The translations under genes were made by a program, and so were the position numbers. The notes beneath the pieces were generated by a model, which saw only the letters and a list, made by a program, of their open reading frames with translations, was not told where the DNA came from and searched no databases. DNA of 64,000 nucleotides from Galbibacter mesophilus (GTDB lineage: Bacteria > Bacteroidota > Bacteroidia > Flavobacteriales > Flavobacteriaceae): contig NZ_JAMQVC010000001.1 of NCBI RefSeq assembly GCF_023721415.1, positions 806,001 through 870,000 of the forward strand, given 5' to 3'. Below, piece after piece: positions 19,109-26,547 of this stretch. How positions within the stretch are numbered: the first letter of the stretch is position 1; each line of letters opens with the position of its first letter.

Positions 19109-19411
19109 ATGAGAAAGTTAGTATTAGCATCAGCAATGGCATTGGGTAGTTTTGCATCCTTTGCATCTACACCAGTAATATTTCACGACGGAATTGCAGA
19201 AGAGATTTATGCAGATCAGGATGATTACACTCCCATCGACGCATCAGAGCTGCCAACAGCTATCACCGATGCTCTTGAAGCTGATTTCCCAGGAATAGAA
19301 GTTTCAAAAGCATTTAAAAACGATGCAGACGAGTATAAGATTCAAGTAATCGTAGGAGGACAAACCTCTAATCTGTATGCGACCGCCGATGGGGAATGGA
19401 TTCAGAAATAA
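19109..19411 (+). CDS. Secreted PepSY-like small protein, copy 2
   Basis: A 100-residue exported protein, tandem paralogue of the gene at 18369. Signal peptide MRKLVLASAMALGSFASFAS, then an acidic segment (YADQDDYTPIDASELPTAI) and the PepSY-like core DALEADFPGIEVSKAFKNDA, ending GEWIQK. The promoter, upstream site and terminator are laid out as for copy 1. It directly precedes the sigma-54 regulator gene but is separated from it by a terminator, so it is a likely target rather than an operon partner. The ligand or protein partner is unknown. Confidence 0.85.
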   Translation: MRKLVLASAMALGSFASFASTPVIFHDGIAEEIYADQDDYTPIDASELPTAITDALEADFPGIEVSKAFKNDADEYKIQVIVGGQTSNLYATADGEWIQK

Positions 19412-19484
19412 AAATTGTTTCAGTTCAAGACAAATAAGTTAGTTTAAAGAATGTGAACATAAAACAAAGTCATATTTTGTTTGG

Positions 19485-19509
19485 GGATGGTGAAAGCCAT
19501 CCTTTTTTT
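19485..19509 (+). terminator. Intrinsic terminator after PepSY-like copy 2
   Basis: The stem GGATGG/CCATCC with a TGAAAG loop is followed by seven T. Confidence 0.85.
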
Positions 19510-19544
19510 ATGATTTTTTTTACGAGTAGCATTGTATAACTTTC

Positions 19545-19552
19545 TATTTTTG
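19545..19552 (+). promoter_or_regulatory. Candidate -7 promoter element of the sigma-54 regulator gene
   Basis: TATTTTTG matches TAnnTTTG and lies 18 bp before ATG 19571. The regulator would thus be made by the housekeeping sigma factor, unlike its presumed targets. No TTG is seen at the -33 distance. Confidence 0.5.
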
Positions 19553-19570
19553 TACAAATTCAGTTATAGA

Positions 19571-20938
19571 ATGCCAAAGATCTTATTAATAGAAGATGAC
19601 GTAACGTTTTCGGCAATGCTGGAGCGTTTTTTAAAGAAAAACGATTTTACAGTAGAAACCAGTTATTCATCTGAAGAGGCCCAAAAAAAGCTTTCAAGTT
19701 CTTCTTACGATTTAGTTTTTACGGATCTCCGTCTACCAGACGACGATGGCATTTCCATACTTACCAAAGTAAAAGAAAAACACCCGAATACTCCTGTGAT
19801 TTTAATGACAGGATATGCGGAAGTTTCCACCGCGGTAAAAGCTATGAAAAAAGGAGCTTTTGATTATATCTCTAAACCTTTTAACCAAGACGAAGTGCTT
19901 ATTGTAATAAAGAACGCACTTAAGGACGATGCAAAACCTGCAGCGTCCACCGAAACCGTAAAGGCAAAAACGGTTTCTAAATCCGCTGAAAAGAGTATTT
20001 CTAAAACTTCAAAAAAACCGGTTACCGGGATTAGCAGTTCTTCTTTAAAACTTAATGAGTATATAAAACTGGTAGCACCAACAAACATGTCGGTTTTAAT
20101 TACCGGCGATAGCGGTACCGGAAAAGAGGTTGTAGCGAAACGCATACACGATAATAGCAAAAGAAAAGATTTTAGTTTTATTGCAGTAGACTGTGGTGCC
20201 ATTCCAAAAGAAATTGCTGCCAGTGAATTTTTCGGACACGTAAAAGGTTCTTTTACCGGAGCGGTAAATAACAAAGTAGGCCATTTTGAAGCGGCCAATG
20301 GCGGTACTATTTTTTTAGATGAAGTTGGGAATCTTTCTTACGAGAATCAGATTCAGCTGTTGAGGGCATTGCAGGAGCGTAAAATTAAACCCATTGGAAG
20401 CAATCAAGAAATTGATGTGGACATTAGACTAATTACTGCTACCAATGAAGATTTATTGCAGGCAGTGGAAAAGGGAATATTTCGTGAAGATTTATACCAC
20501 CGACTGAATGAATTTTCCATTAAAGTCCCCAATTTGTACGAACGAAAAGAGGACTTGCTTTTATTCGCTGATCATTTTTTAAAAATGGCGAACGAGCAAT
20601 TAGACAAAAATGTGCTGGGCTTTTCTGATGAAGTAATTACCATTTTCCAACAGTACAAATGGCCAGGAAACCTGCGTGAAATGTCAAACGTAATTAAACG
20701 TTCTGCACTTCTTACTCAAGGCGATCTTATTGAAAAGAATGTCCTCCCAATGGAAATTACCAATCCTCCCAAGGAGAATACTCAAGTTAAGTCGTTTTCC
20801 ACAAAAGATAATGAGCGTGATTTGATAATTAATGCGCTAAACGAAGTTGGAAATAACAAATCTAAGGCGGCACGTTTGCTAAATATTACCCGAAAAACGC
20901 TTTACAATAAAATTAAAGAATACGAAATTGATGCCTAG
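19571..20938 (+). CDS. Sigma-54-dependent response regulator (NtrC family)
   Basis: A 455-residue activator with three domains. The receiver (1-120) has phospho-acceptor Asp52 (TDLRLP), acidic residues Asp9-10 and Lys102. The AAA+ domain has Walker A GDSGTGKE (179-186), Walker B GGTIFLDEVG (244-253) and a GSFTGA loop (226-231) in place of the consensus GAFTGA. The Fis-type helix-turn-helix at the C-terminus reads NNKSKAARLLNITRKTLYNK. ATG 19571 (MPKILLIEDD) is chosen over an in-frame upstream start because the receiver begins there. It is convergent with the hybrid kinase gene, which is the likely partner. Confidence 0.95.
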   Translation: MPKILLIEDDVTFSAMLERFLKKNDFTVETSYSSEEAQKKLSSSSYDLVFTDLRLPDDDGISILTKVKEKHPNTPVILMTGYAEVSTAVKAMKKGAFDYISKPFNQDEVLIVIKNALKDDAKPAASTETVKAKTVSKSAEKSISKTSKKPVTGISSSSLKLNEYIKLVAPTNMSVLITGDSGTGKEVVAKRIHDNSKRKDFSFIAVDCGAIPKEIAASEFFGHVKGSFTGAVNNKVGHFEAANGGTIFLDEVGNLSYENQIQLLRALQERKIKPIGSNQEIDVDIRLITATNEDLLQAVEKGIFREDLYHRLNEFSIKVPNLYERKEDLLLFADHFLKMANEQLDKNVLGFSDEVITIFQQYKWPGNLREMSNVIKRSALLTQGDLIEKNVLPMEITNPPKENTQVKSFSTKDNERDLIINALNEVGNNKSKAARLLNITRKTLYNKIKEYEIDA

Positions 20939-21009
20939 CAAGGTTTCAAGATTTGCGTAAATGGCTTCTATGGAATCCCAAGAGTCTGGCAATTCTCGTC
21001 TAATTCTTT

Positions 21010-23475
21010 TTACAAAGTCTTTAAATGTTTTTCAATAGCTTTAAAGGTGAGTTTAATGTTTTTCTTCAATGTTTTATAAGCCGTTGGAACTTGATCTTTT
21101 TCCTCTTCTTTAAAATGCTCTAAGAAATCCAATAACGGAATTACAGTCTGCGCATCTATTTGCTTAAACATTGTTTGCATTTTATGTGCAATACCACGTA
21201 TGCCGTCGTAGTCTTTTGCTTTTACCTTTCCCTTTAATTTTTTAATATCCTCATCGGTTGTTTCTTTAAAAACTTCCAAAATCTCCCGCACAGCTTCTGC
21301 ATCACTTAAAAAAGAGCTCAACGAACTAAGATCAAACAATTCGCTTGTGGCACCTTTCTGCTCTGGAAATGTCTCTTCGGCTTCCGGAGTTTCACTTTCT
21401 TCATTTAAAACCATACTAATCCTTTTTAAAAGTTGATTAGGCTCGTAGGGTTTGTATAAAAACTCTGCAAAACCAGCTTCAATATAACTTTTCTTGTTTA
21501 AATCCCTTCTTCCGGTAACGGCAATAATAGGCTGACCGTTGTAACGATATTGCTCTTCTGAGCGGAGCGTTTCCGCAAAGAAAAATCCGTTAAAGGAGGG
21601 TAGTTGAATATCAGTAATAATAAAATCGTAGTCAATATTTTTAATTTCCTCCAAAGCCTTTTTCCCACTGTTAAAGCTATGCACCTTCATGTTGTTATTC
21701 TCCAACACTTCCCTATTTAATTGCAATAAAGTTTCGTCATCGTCAATTACAATTGCAGTGTATTGCTTGTCATTAGCGGGGATTTCATGAATTTCCTCCG
21801 TTTGTTCAACAATTTCCTGTGTGCTGAATTCCGCCGGGAACACAAAAGAAAAAGTAGAACCTTTACCTTCTTTACTTTCCAAATAAAGGTTCCCACCCAA
21901 TAACTTAGCTAACTTTCTGGAAATAGTAAGTCCTAAACCGCTACCACCATATTTCTTTTCGGTATCATTATCCGCTTGCGTAAACTCTTCAAAAATAATA
22001 TCCTGCTTTTCTTTTTTAATGCCAATACCTGTATCGGTGACGGACAATGTAAGTAGTTGCTTTCCTTCGCTGGTGCTTTTCAATCTGGCTTTAATAGTAA
22101 TGCTTCCCGCTTCGGTAAATTTATAAGCATTCCCGATAAGGTTGGAAAGAATTTGCTTTACTCGGAACGGATCTCCCAACAACAATTTGTCTATTGTGGG
22201 ATCGATATCAATAACCAGCGCTATATCTTTGGCAGCATAAATAGATTGTACGCTTTCTGCAGTTTCCTTTACCAAAGTGCGTAAGTTGAAAGAAACATGC
22301 TCTATTTTGATTTTTCCAGATTCCAATTTACTGAAATCCAACAAGTCTTCTACCAACTGCGTTACGTATTTGGATGCATTTTTTATGCTATCTGTATAAT
22401 GCGATTCTTTTTCGGTTAAATCTTCCCCTTTCAGCAATTCGGTGTAACCAACAATGGTACTTAACGGAGTACGTAGGTCGTGGCTCACCATAGAAATAAG
22501 CTGTTCCCTACTTTTCAGCAATAGTTTATTATGTTCATTGGATTTTTCTATTTGCCTTTTGTATTGCTGACTTTTCCAAGAATCCCTTAAAATTATCAAC
22601 GAAAATAGCACCACCAACACGGCACCAATAATTGCTGCTACGGAAACCACCCGAATACTGCGCTGAAGCACTTTATCCCTTTCGGCATTGAGTTGTTGTG
22701 AATTGATGATAAATTCATTTTCAAATGCAGTAAGAATCTGCCGCAATTGTTGCGATGTGGTGAGATCGTTTTTCAACAACTGCCTTTCCTTAAAAGCATA
22801 ATACAATTTTTGGGAAGAAGCTTCCTCTTTTACATTCTGAAGCATTTCCCGTGAAGCCGTCACAATAGAATCCAACGTTTCTTGGTCTACCGAATTACTG
22901 GAATCACGCGGAATATAGCGGTTGTAAATATCAATGCGCTCCAGCAAAAGTCTTTTAGTATCTTCATCTAAGCTCTCAGGATCTTGCACAAAGTCCTTTA
23001 AAGATAATCTCCCCAACTGATCTTCAATATTCGATAACTTTTCAATGGCCGTTTCAATATTTTTTTCTGAAGTATCATTAAGTCGCAATTGCCTGAGTTC
23101 ATTAATGTTCTTTACTTTCTGCTGAAGCAAATACGAAACACTATCCAACAACTTAAGTTGATGTGGCTGATCGATAAGCCGTTTAATGGAATCTATTTGG
23201 GAGGAAATTGAATCATTCTTCCGAAGAAAGCTATAATAAGGTTCTCCATTATTTGATTGTACCGCTGAACGTGCAAAACTTTCACTTTCGTAAAGCAATG
23301 TGAGCAGTTTTCCAATGTGTAGTATTTTGTTTTTCTCAAGGGTTTCGTCCCGTTGGGCTTGCGTAAAAGATGTTAACTCCTTGTAAACCATCCAACCAAC
23401 TACAACAACCAGCGACATCAATGCTAAATAGCTTAAAAAAACTTTTAAGGGAATTCTATTTTTAGATTCTTTCAT
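21010..23475 (-). CDS. Hybrid sensor histidine kinase with receiver and Hpt domains
   Basis: An 821-residue membrane kinase. Two membrane spans (12-31 and 276-297) enclose a ~245-residue, mainly helical periplasmic sensor. Then follow HisKA with His332 (SMVSHDLRTPLST), HATPase_c with N box NLIGNAYKF, DTGIGI and GSGLGL, a receiver with Asp622 (TDIQLPSFNG), and a C-terminal Hpt domain with His764 (GIAHKMQTMF). The full chain His-Asp-His in one protein predicts phosphotransfer to an external receiver. The convergent NtrC-type regulator, 71 bp away tail-to-tail, is the obvious candidate. The helical sensor resembles four-helix-bundle input domains, but its ligand is unknown. Confidence 0.93.
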   Translation of the reverse strand: MKESKNRIPLKVFLSYLALMSLVVVVGWMVYKELTSFTQAQRDETLEKNKILHIGKLLTLLYESESFARSAVQSNNGEPYYSFLRKNDSISSQIDSIKRLIDQPHQLKLLDSVSYLLQQKVKNINELRQLRLNDTSEKNIETAIEKLSNIEDQLGRLSLKDFVQDPESLDEDTKRLLLERIDIYNRYIPRDSSNSVDQETLDSIVTASREMLQNVKEEASSQKLYYAFKERQLLKNDLTTSQQLRQILTAFENEFIINSQQLNAERDKVLQRSIRVVSVAAIIGAVLVVLFSLIILRDSWKSQQYKRQIEKSNEHNKLLLKSREQLISMVSHDLRTPLSTIVGYTELLKGEDLTEKESHYTDSIKNASKYVTQLVEDLLDFSKLESGKIKIEHVSFNLRTLVKETAESVQSIYAAKDIALVIDIDPTIDKLLLGDPFRVKQILSNLIGNAYKFTEAGSITIKARLKSTSEGKQLLTLSVTDTGIGIKKEKQDIIFEEFTQADNDTEKKYGGSGLGLTISRKLAKLLGGNLYLESKEGKGSTFSFVFPAEFSTQEIVEQTEEIHEIPANDKQYTAIVIDDDETLLQLNREVLENNNMKVHSFNSGKKALEEIKNIDYDFIITDIQLPSFNGFFFAETLRSEEQYRYNGQPIIAVTGRRDLNKKSYIEAGFAEFLYKPYEPNQLLKRISMVLNEESETPEAEETFPEQKGATSELFDLSSLSSFLSDAEAVREILEVFKETTDEDIKKLKGKVKAKDYDGIRGIAHKMQTMFKQIDAQTVIPLLDFLEHFKEEEKDQVPTAYKTLKKNIKLTFKAIEKHLKTL

Positions 23476-23607
23476 TAATTGTGTTTTGCTTGAGCAATTC
23501 TATTTGGGACGAACCACTGAAACCCAAGGTGTTTTTTCAATTTCTAAAGGTAATTAAAGTGGGGTAAACTTTTATCAAAATAATTCAATTAAAACTTCTT
23601 TGTTTTG

Positions 23608-23615
23608 TATTTTTG
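23608..23615 (+). promoter_or_regulatory. Candidate -7 promoter element ahead of the TPP riboswitch
   Basis: TATTTTTG matches TAnnTTTG and ends about 10 bp before the 5' side of the riboswitch, so the aptamer would begin the transcript. Confidence 0.55.
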
Positions 23616-23624
23616 CGGCATCTC

Positions 23625-23735
23625 AAAAGGGGTGCTTTTTTCCTTCAATTTTGTATCAATTATTATCAAAAAAACAAGAAAAAGGCTGAGATTATACCCA
23701 TAGAACCTTGAACAGGTAATGCTGTTTAGGAAAGG
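23625..23735 (+). promoter_or_regulatory. TPP (THI-box) riboswitch upstream of a TonB receptor gene
   Basis: The conserved blocks are in order: GGGGTGC, GGCTGAGA, ATACCC, GAACCTTGAACAGGTAATGC and AGGAAAGGG. The variable P3 arm between GGTGC and GGCTGAGA is enlarged to about 50 nt and AT-rich. About 115 nt separates the aptamer from the receptor start, leaving room for an expression platform. The second TPP aptamer in the window precedes the thi operon. Confidence 0.93.
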
Positions 23736-23851
23736 GCAAAAACTTGCCGTAAGGTGAGTAGCAAAATTCTTACATCAATTCTTGTAAGAAACATTTTTAA
23801 CAAGTATATAAACCAGAATAATGACCCCTTTTATTCGTAAAACAATTACGA

Positions 23852-26290
23852 ATGAAGTTTTTATTCGCATTTATTAGCTTTTTACTTTTTTCTGTGAGCA
23901 GTATCAATGCTCAAGAATTTAAGGTTTCCGGTGTATTCACCGATCAAGAGAACATTCCACTGCCGGGCGCTACCGTCCTTCATAAAGAAAGCGGAAATGG
24001 CACACAAACCGATGCCGATGGATACTATGAACTGATGGTTCCCGAAGGAAAGCAAACACTTTCATTTAACTTCTCCGCTCAGCAACCCATCGTAAAAACC
24101 ATTCAAGTAACCGAAAACACTACTTTGAATGTTCAAATTGCCGAAGAAGATGTAATGCTCGATGAAGTATTGGTTTCTGCCATTCGGGTAAACGCCGATA
24201 CTCCCGTAACATTCTCTAACCTTACTGCGGAAGAAATGGCGCCAAGAAATTTAGGACAAGATATTCCTATTTTAATGAACTATATGCCCTCGGTAGTTAC
24301 TACGTCTGATGCTGGAGCGGGAGTAGGATATACCGGAATTCGCGTTCGAGGTAGCGATGCCACGCGTGTTAATGTAACCATAAATGGAATTCCATATAAT
24401 GATGCCGAATCCCACGGGACTTTCTGGGTAAATATGCCCGATTTTGCTTCTTCAACAGAAAGTTTACAATTGCAAAGAGGTGTAGGAACTTCCACCAACG
24501 GGGCGGGTGCTTTTGGAGCAAGTTTAAACCTTTTAACCGATGCCGTTTCCAAAGACCCATATGCTGAAATTTCCAGCTCTATTGGGAGTTTCGATACGCG
24601 TAGAGCAAATATAAAATTTAGCACTGGTATGCTAAACGACCATATTGAGGTTTCTGGACGATTGTCTAGAATTAAATCCGACGGTTATATCGATAGGGCT
24701 TCCTCCGATTTGGAATCGTATTTTTTACAAGGTGCCTACACCGATGAAAACACGCTTATTAAAGCATTGGTTTTTGGCGGCCATGAAATTACGTACCAGT
24801 CTTGGTTTGGTTTTGATTCCGCCACCATAGCTGCAAGTGGTTTTGATGGCAATATTGAAACCAACAGAAGATTCAACATAGCGGGTGTCAAGTATGATGA
24901 TGAAGGTAATTTTGAAGGATTTTATGATAATCAAGTAGACGATTACAAACAAGACCATTTTCAATTGCATTGGAACGAACGCTTAAACAATAACTGGAGT
25001 ACCAATTTGGCCATTCATTACACGCATGGTAGAGGCTTTTTTGAGGAATATGTAGATGATTGGTATTACACAAATGTCCTGTTTTCCGGAGACTCTCAAC
25101 TTAGTTTCTTAGGCTTAGACAATTTCACTTTAAATGGTGAAGAGATTTCTTCTATGGATTATATCCGTAGACGCTGGCTGGACAATGATTTCTACGGAAC
25201 TACTTTTTCTGTGGAATACCAAAAAGAAAACATGGAGTTTATCGCCGGAGGTGCTTGGAACCAATATGAAGGAGACCATTTTGGAGAAGTTATTTGGGCA
25301 CGCTATGCCACCGATAGCGAAATTAGAGATCGTTATTACGACGACACCTCTAATAAAACCGACTTTAATACCTACGCCAAGCTTACGTACGATTTTACTG
25401 AAAAACTGAGTCTTTACGGAGATTTACAGTACCGTCGCGTAACTTACAAGGCCAATGGAAACGAAACAGGATTGGTGGATGACGAATTTAATTTTTTTAA
25501 CCCTAAAGCCGGTGTTACCTTCCGCCTTAACGACGATAACAGACTCTATTTCTCATACGCGCGAGCAAACCGCGAGCCCAATAGGAACGATTATGAAAGC
25601 GGCGACCCAGAACCGGAAACCTTAAACGATTTTGAATTGGGGTGGCGTTATGCAACCCCAAAAGTTAAAATCAACGCCAACACGTATTACATGCGCTATA
25701 AAAACCAATTGGTGCTTACTGGTGAGTTAAACGATGTAGGAGCTCCCCTAAGGGAAAATGTGGGCGACAGCTACCGACTCGGTTTGGAAGTAGATGCCAC
25801 TTTATTGTTAGGTGACCAATTTTTTATACAACCTAATTTCGCTCTTAGCACCAATAAAAATATTGATTTTGTAACCCAAATAGATGGTGAGTTGCAGGAA
25901 TTGGGCAACACCAACATCTCATATTCACCGAACTTTATTGCGGGCAACAATTTTACTTACATGCCTACTGAAAACTTTCAGGTATCGTTTCTCTCCAAAT
26001 ACGTTTCCGAGCAATATTTAGGGAACATCGATGCTGAAAGTTCAAAATTGAGCGATTATTTTGTAAATGATTTAAATCTCCAATACACTCTAAAAACGAA
26101 CAGTTTTTTTAAATCGATTGTTTTTAGCGGACTGGTAAATAATATTTTTGATGTGGACTACATCTCCAACGGCTATTACTACACCTTTGACGTGACCAAC
26201 GATGATAACTCAATCTCAACTCTAGATGGTGCGGGTTATTATCCACAAGCGGGTATAAACTTTTTAGTAGGTGCCACGGTAACTTTTTAG
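23852..26290 (+). CDS. TonB-dependent outer-membrane receptor, probably for thiamine or a precursor
   Basis: An 812-residue outer-membrane transporter. After the signal peptide (MKFLFAFISFLLFSVSSINA) comes a carboxypeptidase-like regulatory domain (FKVSGVFTDQENIPLPGATV), then a plug domain (RNLGQDIPILMNYMPSVVTT, GIRVRGSDATRVNVTINGIP) and a 22-strand-type barrel ending in VGATVTF. The TPP riboswitch directly upstream ties expression to thiamine status, as described for thiamine-linked TonB receptors in Bacteroidota. Substrate specificity is inferred from that control alone. No inner-membrane PnuT-like transporter gene is adjacent, so uptake across the inner membrane must be encoded elsewhere. 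Confidence 0.9.
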   Translation: MKFLFAFISFLLFSVSSINAQEFKVSGVFTDQENIPLPGATVLHKESGNGTQTDADGYYELMVPEGKQTLSFNFSAQQPIVKTIQVTENTTLNVQIAEEDVMLDEVLVSAIRVNADTPVTFSNLTAEEMAPRNLGQDIPILMNYMPSVVTTSDAGAGVGYTGIRVRGSDATRVNVTINGIPYNDAESHGTFWVNMPDFASSTESLQLQRGVGTSTNGAGAFGASLNLLTDAVSKDPYAEISSSIGSFDTRRANIKFSTGMLNDHIEVSGRLSRIKSDGYIDRASSDLESYFLQGAYTDENTLIKALVFGGHEITYQSWFGFDSATIAASGFDGNIETNRRFNIAGVKYDDEGNFEGFYDNQVDDYKQDHFQLHWNERLNNNWSTNLAIHYTHGRGFFEEYVDDWYYTNVLFSGDSQLSFLGLDNFTLNGEEISSMDYIRRRWLDNDFYGTTFSVEYQKENMEFIAGGAWNQYEGDHFGEVIWARYATDSEIRDRYYDDTSNKTDFNTYAKLTYDFTEKLSLYGDLQYRRVTYKANGNETGLVDDEFNFFNPKAGVTFRLNDDNRLYFSYARANREPNRNDYESGDPEPETLNDFELGWRYATPKVKINANTYYMRYKNQLVLTGELNDVGAPLRENVGDSYRLGLEVDATLLLGDQFFIQPNFALSTNKNIDFVTQIDGELQELGNTNISYSPNFIAGNNFTYMPTENFQVSFLSKYVSEQYLGNIDAESSKLSDYFVNDLNLQYTLKTNSFFKSIVFSGLVNNIFDVDYISNGYYYTFDVTNDDNSISTLDGAGYYPQAGINFLVGATVTF

Positions 26291-26308
26291 AGGTTTAATT
26301 CAACGTGA

Positions 26309-26351
26309 TACCAATATAATTTTAAATGATTCATTCATGATTATATTAGTA
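26309..26351. repeat. Small inverted repeat downstream of the TonB receptor gene
   Basis: TACCAATATAAT (26309-26320) pairs with ATTATATTAGTA (26340-26351) with one mismatch around a 19-nt loop. The end motif resembles the TACCA ends of the fold-back elements at 40711 and 62890, so this may be a shortened relative. Confidence 0.45.
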
Positions 26352-26365
26352 AAGAAAATCCTTTT

Positions 26366-26389
26366 GTCAGGCTGAGCTTGTCGAAGCCC
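26366..26389. repeat. Short dispersed-repeat-like motif (GCTGAGCTTGTCGAAGCCC type)
   Basis: The 24-bp stretch contains GGCTGAGCTTGTCGAAGCC, whose reverse complement (GGCTTCGACAAGCTCAGCC) I recognise as a motif that recurs between genes in many flavobacterial genomes. Only one copy occurs in this window, so the repeat status rests on recall and not on the sequence here. It is partly self-complementary. Confidence 0.4.
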
Positions 26390-26455
26390 GTTATAGAACT
26401 TTATGTTACTCTCATTAATAAATGCTATCCTAAAACTTCATTGATTTAAAAAACA

Positions 26456-26488
26456 AAACCCCAAAGGTTTTAAAAACCTTCGGGGTTT
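26456..26488. terminator. Intrinsic terminator after the TonB receptor gene
   Basis: AAACCCC and AAGGTTTT pair with AAAACCTT and GGGGTTT to form a long stem with A and T flanks on both sides. Confidence 0.75.
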
Positions 26489-26506
26489 GATAAACTTAAT
26501 TTAAAC

Positions 26507-26531
26507 CCGACGAGCTCTCAAAAGCTGTCGG
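26507..26531 (-). terminator. Hairpin after glyS, probable terminator
   Basis: CCGAC-g-AGCT (26507-26516) pairs with AGCT-GTCGG (26523-26531) around a CTCAAA loop, 16 bp past the glyS stop. The T-run on the minus strand is short (TTT), so it is a weaker call. Confidence 0.5.
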
Positions 26532-26547
26532 ATTTAATTCTATCTTT

